Source: Pelagibacterales bacterium SAG-MED50 (GTDB lineage Bacteria; Pseudomonadota; Alphaproteobacteria; Pelagibacterales; Pelagibacteraceae). Taken from it: a DNA stretch of 64,000 bases. The stretch spans positions 1 to 64,000 of the forward strand of contig JACWER010000008.1 in NCBI GenBank assembly GCA_014653385.1, read 5' to 3'. The notes under the pieces were generated by a model, which had not been told where the DNA came from, did no database searches, and was given only the letters and a program-made list of their open reading frames with translations. The stretch's first letter is position 1. Each line of letters begins with the position of its first letter. The translations under genes and the position numbers were made by a program. This document shows positions 28,633-39,675 of the stretch, in pieces.

Positions 28633-30663
28633 ATGAATAAAAAAAAAATAGAATCTGAATATAAAAAAAAAATAAAATTAGTAACAGATTATAATAATAA
28701 TTATTATAATCTTAGTAAACCATTAGTTGCTGATAGTGAATATGATAATTTAAAAAATGATATTTTAGTTTTAGAAAGAAAATATTCATTTTTAAGTTCA
28801 GAAAACTCACCATCAAAAGTTGTTGGATTTAAACCATCTAAAAACTTTCAAAAGATACCTCATAAAATTCCAATGTTATCTTTGGCAAATGCGTTCGGAA
28901 GAGAAGATCTAATTAATTTTGAAAAAAGGATATTAAACTTTTTATCTAAAAATAAGGATTTCAATTTATCTTATAGTGCGGAGCCAAAGATCGACGGTAT
29001 TTCTGCTTCACTGATATATAAAAATGGTGAATTTAAAATTGGTTTATCTAGAGGTGATGGAAAAGAAGGTGAAGATATAACAACTAATCTTGCTACGATT
29101 AAAGATATTCCAAAAAAAATTAAGTCAAAAGATTTTCCTGAAGAAATTGATATCAGAGGTGAAGTGTTTATACAAAATAGCGACTTTGAAAATTTAAAAG
29201 AAAAATTTGCAAATCCAAGAAATGCAGCATCAGGATCTTTACGACAAAAAAATCCAGATGAAACAAAAAAAATTCCTTTGAAATTCATAGCTTATACTTT
29301 TGGGTATGAAAAAGGTCTTAAAGCAAAAAATCAAACAGATTTTTTAAAAAATTTAGATGACTGGGGCTTTAAAACAAATCCATTGAATAAACTAGTTGCA
29401 GGTGTTGATAATTTATTGACAAATTATTCTAAGATAGAAAAGGACAGAACAAAAATTGATTTTGATATTGATGGTATAGTTTATAAAATTAATAACTTTG
29501 AAATTCAAAAAAGACTTGGAAATGTTGCAAATTCACCAAGGTGGGCTATTGCTCATAAATTTGCATCTAATAAAGCTATATCTAAAATTCTTAATATTGA
29601 AATTCAAATTGGCAGAACAGGAGCATTAACGCCAGTTGCAAAAATCAAACCAATTAATATTGGAGGGGTAATCGTATCTAATGCAACTCTGCATAATGAA
29701 GATGAAATTGAAAGAAAAGATATAAGAATTGGAGATTTAGCAACTATTGAAAGAGCTGGAGATGTAATACCTCATATTCTTTCAGTTGATAAAACTAAAA
29801 GAAATAAAAAATCACCAAAATTTATTTTTCCAAAGAAATGTCCATCATGTAATTCAAAAACAATTAAAGAATTTAATAATATTACTAAAAAAGAAGATGC
29901 GGTAAGAAGATGTTCTAGTGAAGGATATGAGTGTGAAAAAATTGCAATTGAAAAATTAAAACACTTTGTTTCTAAAGATGCATTGAACATTGAAGGATTT
30001 GGTAAAAAAATAGTAGAAAACTTTTGGAACCTGAATTTAATAAAATTACCACAAGATATATTTAATTTAGATTTTAATAAAATTGAAACTCTTGAAGGTT
30101 GGGGTAGTCAATCAATGGAAAATTTAAAATATTCAATTAATCAAAAAAAAAATATTTCTTTAGATAGATTAATCTATTCATTAGGTATTAGACATATTGG
30201 TTTAGAAAATTCAAAAATTTTATCAAAATATTTTAAATCATTTTCAAAGTTCATTAGTTTTTCAAATGAGACAATTTCAGACGATATATTAAATATTGAT
30301 GGAATAGGACAAACTCAGTTAAAGTCGGTAAAAAATTTTTTTGATAATAAAGTTAATCTAAATATCTTAAAGCAATTACAAAAAATTTTAGCTGTAAAAG
30401 ATGCAATAACTAAAGATAAAAATGGATTATTAAACGAAAAAACATTTATGGTAACTGGAAAGTTAAATGGTATCAGTAGAGCAGAAGTAAAATCTTTGAT
30501 AGAAGAAAATTCTGGTACTTCAGTGAGTACTGTAACTAAAAAATTAAATTATTTAATTATTGGTGAAAAACCAACAAAAAAGAAAGTTGATAAGGCTAAA
30601 GAATTCAAAATTTCTATAATAGATCAAAGCCAGTTTTTGGAAATGTTAAATATAACTAGCTAG
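28633..30663 (+). CDS. ligA: NAD-dependent DNA ligase
   Basis: Adenylation site AEPKIDGISASLIYKNG; CPSC zinc motif; HhH and BRCT domains. Confidence 0.97.
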   Translation: MNKKKIESEYKKKIKLVTDYNNNYYNLSKPLVADSEYDNLKNDILVLERKYSFLSSENSPSKVVGFKPSKNFQKIPHKIPMLSLANAFGREDLINFEKRILNFLSKNKDFNLSYSAEPKIDGISASLIYKNGEFKIGLSRGDGKEGEDITTNLATIKDIPKKIKSKDFPEEIDIRGEVFIQNSDFENLKEKFANPRNAASGSLRQKNPDETKKIPLKFIAYTFGYEKGLKAKNQTDFLKNLDDWGFKTNPLNKLVAGVDNLLTNYSKIEKDRTKIDFDIDGIVYKINNFEIQKRLGNVANSPRWAIAHKFASNKAISKILNIEIQIGRTGALTPVAKIKPINIGGVIVSNATLHNEDEIERKDIRIGDLATIERAGDVIPHILSVDKTKRNKKSPKFIFPKKCPSCNSKTIKEFNNITKKEDAVRRCSSEGYECEKIAIEKLKHFVSKDALNIEGFGKKIVENFWNLNLIKLPQDIFNLDFNKIETLEGWGSQSMENLKYSINQKKNISLDRLIYSLGIRHIGLENSKILSKYFKSFSKFISFSNETISDDILNIDGIGQTQLKSVKNFFDNKVNLNILKQLQKILAVKDAITKDKNGLLNEKTFMVTGKLNGISRAEVKSLIEENSGTSVSTVTKKLNYLIIGEKPTKKKVDKAKEFKISIIDQSQFLEMLNITS

Positions 30664-32340
30664 CCATTTTTTCTCTTTAATAGAAAGATACTTCGAAAGT
30701 TTTGAATAAACATCTAAATGATATTTAAAAAGATAATTTTTTTCTAATTTAGTTAAAAGGTTAAAATTAATTAAATCCTTTTCTATTGGAGCAAGTGTTA
30801 AATTTTCAAAACATATTTTATTTTTAATTTTTTTAACAAAAACAAGATTCTCTATTCTGATACCATAAGAACTTTTTTTGTAGTAACCTGGTTCATTACT
30901 TAAAATCATACCTTCTTGAATTTTGACTTTATTTAGTTTGGAAATTGATTGAGGTCCTTCGTGAACATTTAAAAAAAAACCAACACCATGTCCTGTACCA
31001 TGTGCATAATCTAATTTACTTTGATTCAAATATTTTCTTGCTCTTTTATCTATTTTTATGCCTGTATTATCCACTCTCAAATCTGTATTCGCTACAGCTA
31101 TATGTCCTTTTAATACTTTAGTGTAAATATTCTTGATGCTTGGTTTTTGCTTTGTAAAACAGATAGTTCTAGTAACATCTGTAGTGCCATATTTATATTG
31201 ACCGCCCGAGTCACATAAAAAAATATCACTCTTTCTTATTGTTCTGCAATTTTCTTTTTTTGCTCTGTAATGAACAATTGCACCATTTTCACCAGATCCT
31301 GCAATCGTTTCGAAGCTAGGATATAAATAATTCTTACTTTTTTTTCTAAATTTTTCTAATTTTATCTGAGCATCAACTTCTGTAATTTTTTTTTTATTAA
31401 CTTTTTTAATCCAATAAATAAATTTTGTTAGTGCGACACCATCTATAACATGAGATTTAATCATATTATCAATTTCGGTATTATTTTTTATAGCTTTTAG
31501 TAAATAAGATGGATCTTCTTTTTTTATAATTTTAAATTTAGATTTAATAATATTTTCAAAAAAAATAGAGCAAGATTTATTATCGATTATGAAACTTTTA
31601 CCTCCTAAAGCCAAAATTTCTTTTGGCAGATCACTTGTGAGCATTAATTGATTTTTTTTAATTTTTTTTTCCTTTATTAATTTTTTTGCTTTTTGAGGTT
31701 CTGTAATTAAAAATATTTTTTTTGACTTATTAATGATTAATCTCGAATTAGGTATAGGGCTATTTGGGCCATCACCACCTCTAATGTTTAAAATCCAAGC
31801 TACATTTTCTGGAGCAGTTACAAATAAATTATCAGCTTTATTTTTTTTTAAGTAATTTATAATCTTATTAATTTTTGATTTACTATTTTCTCCTATTATT
31901 TCATCTTTGAGTGAAAAAAAAGGAATATTATTATTAACTTTTTGAGTTTTAATTTCATCAATTAAGTTATTCGATAGAAATTTTACTTTATTATGTTTTA
32001 AAAAATAATTTTTTATTTGGTTATGAGTAAATAGTTTTGGGTCTAGTCCTAATTTTAAATTTTTGAATAAATTACAATTAATTATTTTTTCATAACTAAT
32101 TATCTTAAAATGTTTTCCACTCTCTATTTCGCTTTGAATAGTGTATCTGCCATCTGTAAATAAGTAGTTCTTATCTTTTAAAACAACAGCCAAACCAGCA
32201 GAGCCACTAAAATTTGAAATAATTTTTAATCTATTTATTTTTGAATATTCTGTAAAATAATCATCATTTTTAGGTATAACATATCCATCGATATCGTATT
32301 TTTTAAATTTTTGTCTTAATTCTTTTATTTCTTTGTTCAT
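30646..32340 (-). CDS. Xaa-Pro aminopeptidase (M24B)
   Basis: DGVALTKFIYWIK; DSGGQYKYGTTDVTRT; YAHGTGHGVGFFLNVHEGPQSI; GMILSNEPGYYK. Confidence 0.92.
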   Translation of the reverse strand: MNKEIKELRQKFKKYDIDGYVIPKNDDYFTEYSKINRLKIISNFSGSAGLAVVLKDKNYLFTDGRYTIQSEIESGKHFKIISYEKIINCNLFKNLKLGLDPKLFTHNQIKNYFLKHNKVKFLSNNLIDEIKTQKVNNNIPFFSLKDEIIGENSKSKINKIINYLKKNKADNLFVTAPENVAWILNIRGGDGPNSPIPNSRLIINKSKKIFLITEPQKAKKLIKEKKIKKNQLMLTSDLPKEILALGGKSFIIDNKSCSIFFENIIKSKFKIIKKEDPSYLLKAIKNNTEIDNMIKSHVIDGVALTKFIYWIKKVNKKKITEVDAQIKLEKFRKKSKNYLYPSFETIAGSGENGAIVHYRAKKENCRTIRKSDIFLCDSGGQYKYGTTDVTRTICFTKQKPSIKNIYTKVLKGHIAVANTDLRVDNTGIKIDKRARKYLNQSKLDYAHGTGHGVGFFLNVHEGPQSISKLNKVKIQEGMILSNEPGYYKKSSYGIRIENLVFVKKIKNKICFENLTLAPIEKDLINFNLLTKLEKNYLFKYHLDVYSKLSKYLSIKEKKWLASYI

Positions 32341-34373
32341 TTAATTCTCTTTTGATATCGTATCCATCCAGGACTTCTTGTTCCTTCTTCAATTTCAAAG
32401 TCTTGATTAAAATCAAAATCTTGATCATCGTCAACTTCTTCCTCAAAAAATGAATTTTTTTCTAAATATTTTTCTGGTAATTCTTCTATGAATCTAGAGG
32501 CCATGCTATCAATCCAATCACCTTGGTAAAACCTATTCATTGAAAAAGAAATTATAGCTTTTTTTTTAGCTCTAGTTATACCGACATACGCTAAACGACG
32601 TTCTTCTTCCAATCCACTTTGACCTTTTTCTTCAATTGATTTTTGATGAGGAAACAGACCTTCTTCCCAGCCAGGAAGAAAAACTACTTCAAATTCAAGT
32701 CCTTTCGCTGCATGCATGGTCATCATATTAATTTTTTCACCATCCCATTCTTGATCAATAGATGTGGCTAGAGAAACATGCTCTAAGAAGCTTTCTAGAT
32801 TGTCGAATTCTTTCATTGCACTTAATAATTCTTTTATGTTTTCTAATCTATTCTCATTATCTAAGTCTTTTTTATTTTTAAGCATTGCTGAGTAGCCGGA
32901 CTCGTCTAAAACTATTTGTAATAATTTTATGTGATTAATTTTTTTAATATTAAGATCATTTCTCCATTTATTTAATGCTTTAAGAAAAAAACTAAGACCT
33001 ATTTTTGTTTTTGGTTTAATTAAATTTTGTTCAAGCATTTTATTTGCAGCAGACTCTAAACTTAAATTATTTTCTTTTCCAAACTCATGAACAGTTTTTA
33101 ATGTTGTATCACCAATTGACCTTTTAGGATTATTTACAATTCTTTCAAAGGCAAGGTCATCTTTTTCTTGATGAATTAATCTTAAATAGGCAACACAATC
33201 TTTAATTTCAGCTCTTTCATAAAATTTTGTTCCACCCAAAATTCTATAAGGCATTCCAATTTTAAGAAATCTTTCTTCAAATTCTCTTGTTTGAAATATA
33301 GCTCTAACTAAAATAGCCATTTCATTAAATGAATATTTCTTTTTTAATTTTTTTTCTATTTCATCTGAAATTCCAATTGCTTCATCTTTTCCATTTTTAA
33401 AACAATTAAGTTTAACTAAATCTCCTTCTTCCATAGTAGTTGTAAGTGTTTTGCCAACTCTATTCTGATTATTTGAAATAAGATTGGAGGCAACTGATAA
33501 AATATTTTGTGAAGATCTATAGTTCTGTTCAAGTCTTATTACTTTCGTATTTTCATATACTTGATCAAATTCTAAAAAATTTTTAATTTCTGCTCCTCTC
33601 CAACTATAAATAGATTGATCATCATCTCCTACGCAACATAAATTTTTATTTTTTTCTGATAATAAATTTAGCCATTTACTTTGAATAAAGTTTGTATCTT
33701 GATACTCATCTACTAAAATATATTTAAAGTTTGTTGAATAGATCTGTCTAATGTCAGGATAATTCTCTAGAATTTTTACAGCATGTAAAATTAAGTCACC
33801 AAAATCACATGAATTTAAATCAATTAATTTTTGTTGATAAATTTTATATAAGGGGAGTATTGTTTTTTCATAAACATCTTTGTTATTTATTACAACTTCT
33901 GAAGGATAGTATCCCTTGTTTTTCCATCGATCAATAATTGCCAGTATAAATCTAGGTGCTAATTGTTTAATATCTATATTTTCACTTTTACAAATATTTT
34001 TAATAAGTCTTGTTTGATCATCAGTATCTATAATTGTAAAATTTGAATTTAGATTTGCAGCTGTTGCGTGTTTTCTTAATATTTTGGCACAAATTGAATG
34101 AAATGTTCCAAGCCATGAAAGCCCTATTGCTGCAGATCCAAGCATTTTACTTACTCTGTTTTGCATTTCTTTTGCAGCTTTATTAGTAAAAGTTACTGAC
34201 AAAATTTGATTTGGAAATGCTTTCTTTTCTTTAATTATATGAGCAATTCTTGAAGTTAGAACCTTTGTTTTTCCAGATCCTGCGCCTGCAACTATTAATA
34301 ATGGGCCATCTAAATGTAATACAGCTTCTTTTTGAGCATTATTTAGGTTTTTTAAATAATCAGAGTTTATCAT
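32337..34373 (-). CDS. UvrD/PcrA/Rep-type ATP-dependent DNA helicase
   Basis: LNNAQKEAVLHLDGPLLIVAGAGSGKTKVLTSRIAHII; VDEYQDTN; GDDDQSIYSWRGAEI; TMHAAKGLEFEVVFLPGWEEGLFPH. Confidence 0.95.
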   Translation of the reverse strand: MINSDYLKNLNNAQKEAVLHLDGPLLIVAGAGSGKTKVLTSRIAHIIKEKKAFPNQILSVTFTNKAAKEMQNRVSKMLGSAAIGLSWLGTFHSICAKILRKHATAANLNSNFTIIDTDDQTRLIKNICKSENIDIKQLAPRFILAIIDRWKNKGYYPSEVVINNKDVYEKTILPLYKIYQQKLIDLNSCDFGDLILHAVKILENYPDIRQIYSTNFKYILVDEYQDTNFIQSKWLNLLSEKNKNLCCVGDDDQSIYSWRGAEIKNFLEFDQVYENTKVIRLEQNYRSSQNILSVASNLISNNQNRVGKTLTTTMEEGDLVKLNCFKNGKDEAIGISDEIEKKLKKKYSFNEMAILVRAIFQTREFEERFLKIGMPYRILGGTKFYERAEIKDCVAYLRLIHQEKDDLAFERIVNNPKRSIGDTTLKTVHEFGKENNLSLESAANKMLEQNLIKPKTKIGLSFFLKALNKWRNDLNIKKINHIKLLQIVLDESGYSAMLKNKKDLDNENRLENIKELLSAMKEFDNLESFLEHVSLATSIDQEWDGEKINMMTMHAAKGLEFEVVFLPGWEEGLFPHQKSIEEKGQSGLEEERRLAYVGITRAKKKAIISFSMNRFYQGDWIDSMASRFIEELPEKYLEKNSFFEEEVDDDQDFDFNQDFEIEEGTRSPGWIRYQKRIK

Positions 34374-34405
34374 TTAAAATATTTCTTTATAAGTTTCATA
34401 GTTTT

Positions 34406-35896
34406 ATGAATAGCCATAATCATTTTGTTAAAATCTTAAAAAAGATCAATAACTTTATAGATAGTCTATTAAAAAGAAATTTAAACAAATTAAATGCCAC
34501 TAATTTAAAAAAATTAATAGTTAATAACAAATTTTTTTTAATTATTTTTGGGGCTATTATTTTATTTTTTTCATATCTTTCTATACCAAATATTTTTAAT
34601 CAAAATGAAATTTCAGCTAAAATTAAAAAGAATTTATTAAATGAATTAAACCTGGAGTTTAATTTTGAAAAAAAATTACATTATAAATTTTTTCCTAGAC
34701 CACATTTTATAACAAATGAATTATCAATAATATTTAATGATAATAAAATTTCAGAAATAAAAAAGATAAAGATCTATGTGTCTTTAGATAATTTATTTTC
34801 ACTAAAAAAGATGAAGGTGAAAGATATTATAATTGAGAATGGAAATTTTAATTTAAATAAAAACAACTACAGCTTTTTTATTAAACTTTTAGATAGTAAT
34901 TTTAAAGATATTAAATTTGAAATACTTAATAGTAACATTTTTTATAGAAATTTGCAGAATGAAGTTTTGTTTGTAAATAATATTATAAATGCAAATTATG
35001 TTTATGATCTTAATGAGTCTAAAAATATACTCTATTCAAAAAATAAAATTTTTAATTTACCTTATTCAATAGAATTATTTACTGATAAAGAAAAAAAAAC
35101 ACTTAATTCAAAAATAAATTTAGAAAGTTTAAGACTTCAAATTGAAAATCAATTTTTAGATGGTGAAGAATTTAATTCAGGATTATCAAGATTTAATTTA
35201 TTAAATTTAAAAAGTATTGCTGAATACAAATCTAATAAAAATTATTTTGAATTTAAACTATTTAATGATGCACAAAATTCAAAATTTTCTTATAATGGAA
35301 AATTAAATTTTAGACCTTTTCATTCTTACTTAAATGGCTCGGCAAATGAGCTAAATTTTTCTCACTTATTTTCTAACAATGCAATTATTAAACAACTTTT
35401 AAAAACTGAAATATTAAATAATACAAACGTTGATTTTGAATTAAACATTACTGCAAATAAAATTAAAAATTTTGATAATTTTACAAATATTTTTTTAAAG
35501 TCAAAAATTCAAGAAGGATTAATTGATTTAGATCAAACCAAATTTAGTTGGAAAAATCTTGTTAATTTTGATTTAACTGACAGTCTAATATATGTAAAAG
35601 ATGGAAAGTTAATTTTAGATGCAAGTTCTGAAATAAATATATCCAATATAGATGAAGTATATAAATTTTTACTTACGCCAAAAAAATATAGAAAAAAAAT
35701 AAATACAATAAATATTAACTTTACTTATTTATTTGACGAAAAAATTATAAATATAAGCAATATAAAAGTTGATGATATAAATGATGAAAATTTAAATAAT
35801 AATTTAAATAATATTTATCTGAAAGATGACAATTTACAGAATAAGATTTATTTTAAAAACTTGTTGAATGATGCAATTAAAAGTTACGCAGGGTAA
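34406..35896 (+). CDS. AsmA-like protein (internal ATG preferred to ORF-track start at 34250, which overlaps the divergent helicase)
   Basis: N-terminal TM then long beta-rich region, LNLEFNFEKKLHYKFFPRPHFITNELSII typical of AsmA N-termini. Confidence 0.7.
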   Translation: MNSHNHFVKILKKINNFIDSLLKRNLNKLNATNLKKLIVNNKFFLIIFGAIILFFSYLSIPNIFNQNEISAKIKKNLLNELNLEFNFEKKLHYKFFPRPHFITNELSIIFNDNKISEIKKIKIYVSLDNLFSLKKMKVKDIIIENGNFNLNKNNYSFFIKLLDSNFKDIKFEILNSNIFYRNLQNEVLFVNNIINANYVYDLNESKNILYSKNKIFNLPYSIELFTDKEKKTLNSKINLESLRLQIENQFLDGEEFNSGLSRFNLLNLKSIAEYKSNKNYFEFKLFNDAQNSKFSYNGKLNFRPFHSYLNGSANELNFSHLFSNNAIIKQLLKTEILNNTNVDFELNITANKIKNFDNFTNIFLKSKIQEGLIDLDQTKFSWKNLVNFDLTDSLIYVKDGKLILDASSEINISNIDEVYKFLLTPKKYRKKINTININFTYLFDEKIINISNIKVDDINDENLNNNLNNIYLKDDNLQNKIYFKNLLNDAIKSYAG

Positions 35897-37272
35897 ATCA
35901 TTTTTTTAGGATCAACAATTTTTTTGTAATCTTTTTCACTAATTAATCCAGTTTTTAATGTTTCATGTTTTAAAGTGGTATTATTTTTCAAAGCTTTTTT
36001 TGCAATTTTAGCTGCATTATCATAACCAATATGTGGTGCCAATGCCGTCACTAACATCAAAGAATTATCCAAATGTTCTTGAATTTTTTTCTTATTAGCT
36101 TTTATCCCCTTAACACAATAAAAAGCAAAATTTTTAGTGCTGTCAGCTATTAAATCAATTGATTGTAAAATATTATGAGCAATTAAAGGTTTGAAAACAT
36201 TTAATTCAAAATGTCCATGAGAACCCGCTATAGTGATACCATTATGATTACCAATCACTTTAACACATACCATAGTAACAGCCTCACATTGTGTGGGGTT
36301 AACTTTTCCTGGCATAATTGAAGAGCCTGGTTCGTTCTCAGGTAAAATAAGTTCTCCGTATCCTGCTCTAGGACCTGATCCTAAAAATCTAATATCATTC
36401 GAAATTTTCATTAAAGCAACAGCACAAGTATTTAAAGTTCCTGAAAAATTAACAATAGAGTCATGAGCTGCAAGTTCTGCAAATTTATTTGCAGCTGGTT
36501 TGAAAGGAATTTTTGTAAATTTGGCAATTTCTTTAACTATCTTTTTATCAAAATTTTTCCTTGAATTTATACCAGTGCCTACAGCGGTCCCACCTTGTGC
36601 AAGATATAAAATTTCTTTTAATGCATACTCTATCCGTTCAATACTTTTTTTAACTTGTACATGATATCCAGAGAATTCTTGTCCAAGAGAAAGTGGAGTT
36701 GCATCTTGAAGATGTGTTCTTCCAATTTTTACTATACTTTTAAATTCAATAGATTTTCTTTTTAATTCCTTTTCTAAAATTTTTAAACTAGGTAATAGTT
36801 TGCTGATTGTTTCCTTGGCAACTGAGATATGCATTGCAGTTGGAAAGACATCATTAGTTGATTGCGATTTATTTACATGATCATTTGGATGTACTGGTTT
36901 CTTCGTTCCTTTTTTACCACCTAAAATTTCAATTGCTCGATTAGCAATTACCTCATTAACATTCATGTTAGTTTGAGTGCCAGAACCAGTTTGCCATACT
37001 TTAAGAGGAAAATTTTTATCTAATTTTCCTTTGATAACCTCATCTGAAGCCCTGATAATTGCTTTAGAAATTTTGTTTGTAATTAATTTATCTTTAGAAT
37101 GAACAATTGCAGCTGATCTTTTGATGATAGCTATAGATTTAATTATTGAAATATTTACTAGAATTTTACCAATATTAAAAAATTTATTTGATCGTTGTGT
37201 GGATGCACCCCAATATTTATCATTTGGCACATTAACACTTCCAATACTGTCGAATTCTTTTCTTAATTTCAT
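35884..37272 (-). CDS. fumC: Fumarate hydratase class II
   Basis: DKYWGASTQRSNKFF; SGTQTNMNVNEV; GSSIMPGKVNPTQCEA. Confidence 0.97.
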   Translation of the reverse strand: MKLRKEFDSIGSVNVPNDKYWGASTQRSNKFFNIGKILVNISIIKSIAIIKRSAAIVHSKDKLITNKISKAIIRASDEVIKGKLDKNFPLKVWQTGSGTQTNMNVNEVIANRAIEILGGKKGTKKPVHPNDHVNKSQSTNDVFPTAMHISVAKETISKLLPSLKILEKELKRKSIEFKSIVKIGRTHLQDATPLSLGQEFSGYHVQVKKSIERIEYALKEILYLAQGGTAVGTGINSRKNFDKKIVKEIAKFTKIPFKPAANKFAELAAHDSIVNFSGTLNTCAVALMKISNDIRFLGSGPRAGYGELILPENEPGSSIMPGKVNPTQCEAVTMVCVKVIGNHNGITIAGSHGHFELNVFKPLIAHNILQSIDLIADSTKNFAFYCVKGIKANKKKIQEHLDNSLMLVTALAPHIGYDNAAKIAKKALKNNTTLKHETLKTGLISEKDYKKIVDPKKMIYPA

Positions 37273-37338
37273 TGATTAATTTGTAAGTAATAAATAATTA
37301 TAACATACAATAATTTTAAAAAAACTTACAGGAGCAAA

Positions 37339-37710
37339 ATGTCGAATTTTAACAAAGTTGGAACTTTTATGAAAACTTTTGGCCAAGAGGTCAAAAGCAA
37401 ACCTTCATTTAGTAGTAATAAAATCAATAAATTAAGAATAGATCTAATTAAAGAGGAATTAGATGAGCTTCAAGAAGCAATGAAAAACAATGATTTATTA
37501 GAAGTAGCTGATGCACTAACAGATATTTTATATGTCACTTATGGAGCAGGCCATGCTTTTGGAATTGATTTAGACAAATGTTTTGACGAGGTTCAAAATT
37601 CAAATATGAGTAAACTAGGCGAAAATGGTGAGCCTATTTATAATGATTCAGGAAAAGTAATGAAAGGTCCAAATTATTTTAAACCTAATTTATCAAAATT
37701 TGTATCTTAG
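37339..37710 (+). CDS. MazG/HisE-like nucleotide pyrophosphohydrolase family protein
   Basis: IKEELDELQEAMKNNDLLEVADALTDILYVTYGAG, an all-alpha NTP-PPase EExxE...D motif. Confidence 0.8.
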   Translation: MSNFNKVGTFMKTFGQEVKSKPSFSSNKINKLRIDLIKEELDELQEAMKNNDLLEVADALTDILYVTYGAGHAFGIDLDKCFDEVQNSNMSKLGENGEPIYNDSGKVMKGPNYFKPNLSKFVS

Positions 37711-38540
37711 ATTTCTAATTTAAAATCAATAGCTGCAGCACTATGAGTTATGCTTCCTATAGAAATTCTATTTACTCCTGTTTTGGCAACTCCTTTAACT
37801 GTTTTTAAATTAATATTTCCTGAAGCTTCAGTTATATAATATTTTTTAGCATGTTTAACCCCTGCTTTTAGATTTCTAACTGACATATTGTCAAATAAAA
37901 CAGTATTGAATTTTAGACCCATGATTTCATTAAGTTGTTTCAAATTATCAACTTCAACTGTTATTTTTCGTCCTTTCTTATTTTTAATAGCTAAAGAAAC
38001 TAAGTTTTTAATATTTGATGAAGCGATATGATTATCTTTAATTAAAAATTCATCGCTAAGATTAAATCTGTGGTTAGTACCACCTCCTAATTTAACTGCA
38101 TATTTTTGAATAACTCTCATATTAGGTATTGTTTTACGCGTACAACAAATTTTGCATTTTTTACCAGCAAGTTTTACAAATTGATTTGTTTTTGTAGCAA
38201 TACCTGAAATATGAGATAGAAAATTTAAAGCAACCCTTTCAGCTATTAATATATTTTTTGCCTTGCCCTCTATTGTAGCAACTAAAGATCCTTTTTTTAC
38301 TTGTGTGCCATCTTTCTTTTTAATTAGAAATTTAATTTTACTGTCTATTAAATCAAAAGCTTGTTTTGCAAATAACAAACCTCCAACAATTGCATTCTCG
38401 TTTAAAAGAAGTTTAACTTTAATAATCTTATTATTTTTTACTAAACTTGATGTGATATCTCCTGAAGGGTAGAGATCTTCATTCAACGCTCTCTTAACTG
38501 TATTGCGAATAAAATCTTTGCTAAGTTTTATTTTTGACAC
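37707..38540 (-). CDS. nadC: Nicotinate-nucleotide pyrophosphorylase (carboxylating)
   Basis: DLYPSGDITSSLV; AERVALNFLSHISGIAT; CTRKTIPNMR; GGGTNHRFNLSDEFLIKDNHI. Confidence 0.96.
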   Translation of the reverse strand: MSKIKLSKDFIRNTVKRALNEDLYPSGDITSSLVKNNKIIKVKLLLNENAIVGGLLFAKQAFDLIDSKIKFLIKKKDGTQVKKGSLVATIEGKAKNILIAERVALNFLSHISGIATKTNQFVKLAGKKCKICCTRKTIPNMRVIQKYAVKLGGGTNHRFNLSDEFLIKDNHIASSNIKNLVSLAIKNKKGRKITVEVDNLKQLNEIMGLKFNTVLFDNMSVRNLKAGVKHAKKYYITEASGNINLKTVKGVAKTGVNRISIGSITHSAAAIDFKLEI

Positions 38541-38544
38541 TTAA

Positions 38545-39549
38545 TTATCTGCCAATGGCTGCCATTTTTTCAACTGATATTCTGGCTTTTTCAATTGTCT
38601 CTTTATCCATAATTATTTCACCAGTTTCATTTTCAAGGCAATCTAATATTTTTGGAAGTGTAATCTTTTTCATATGGGGACACATATTGCAGGGCTTTAT
38701 AAAATCAACATTAGGATTTTCTACTTGTATATTATCACTCATTGAACATTCAGTAACCATCATAACTTTTTTAGGTTGGTTATCCTGAACATATTTTATC
38801 ATACCAGAAGTTGAGCCTGCAAAGTCACTTGCTTTGATTACATCTGGAGGACATTCTGGATGGGCAATAATTTTTATTCCTGGGTTATTTTTTCTAATAT
38901 CATGTATTTCTTTTTCGTTAAACTGATCATGGACAATACAAATTCCTTTCCATGATATTATTTCTACATCAGTTTGCGAAGCTACATATTTTGCAAGATA
39001 ATCATCAGGTAAAAATATTACTTTTTTTACACCAAGAGATTTTACAATTTTAACTGCATTTGCAGATGTACAACATACATCAGTTTCAGCTTTTACTTCT
39101 GCTGATGTGTTTACATAAGATACAACAGGAACTCCTGGGTATTTTTCTTTTAATAATCTTACATCTTTTCCTGTAATCGAAGATGACAAAGAGCAACCAG
39201 CATCCATATCTGGTAAAATAACTTTTTTATCAGGACTCATTAGTTTTGCTGTTTCTGCCATAAAATGAACTCCAGCCATTAAAATTATATCTGCAGATGT
39301 TTTTGATGCTTCAATTGCTAATGCTAGGGAGTCTGCAGAAAAGTCTGCAACACCATGATAAATTTCTGGAGTTTGATAGTTATGAGCAAGTATTACTGCG
39401 TTCTTTTTCTTTTTAAGTTCATTAATTTTGTGAATGTATGGAGCATGCACTGACCACTCAATTTCAGGCATTACTTTTGAAATCTTTTGATAAATAGGAT
39501 CTGTTGCTCTTTGTACTTCTTGAGTAAATTCCATGGTGGTTTTTACCAA
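38545..39549 (-). CDS. nadA: Quinolinate synthase
   Basis: ILAHNYQTPEIYHGVADFSADSLALA; CPPDVIKASDFAGSTSGMI; CNMCPHMKKITLPKI. Confidence 0.96.
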   Translation of the reverse strand: MVKTTMEFTQEVQRATDPIYQKISKVMPEIEWSVHAPYIHKINELKKKKNAVILAHNYQTPEIYHGVADFSADSLALAIEASKTSADIILMAGVHFMAETAKLMSPDKKVILPDMDAGCSLSSSITGKDVRLLKEKYPGVPVVSYVNTSAEVKAETDVCCTSANAVKIVKSLGVKKVIFLPDDYLAKYVASQTDVEIISWKGICIVHDQFNEKEIHDIRKNNPGIKIIAHPECPPDVIKASDFAGSTSGMIKYVQDNQPKKVMMVTECSMSDNIQVENPNVDFIKPCNMCPHMKKITLPKILDCLENETGEIIMDKETIEKARISVEKMAAIGR

Positions 39550-39589
39550 TTTGAAAGATGGTTGTCATTCATTTATTATGACACACACT

Positions 39590-39675
39590 GCGGTCGTGCT
39601 GAAATTGGTAGACAGGCACGGTTGAGGGCCGTGTGGACCTAGTCCATGAGAGTTCGAGTCTCTCCGACCGCACCA
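39590..39675 (+). tRNA. tRNA-Leu(GAG)
   Basis: GCGGTCG/CGACCGC acceptor, anticodon arm CACGG-TTGAGGG-CCGTG, long variable arm, GTTCGAGTC T-loop, ACCA. Confidence 0.95.

Noticed and set aside
28971-29288. 105-aa minus-strand ORF
   Set aside because: Antisense to ligA.
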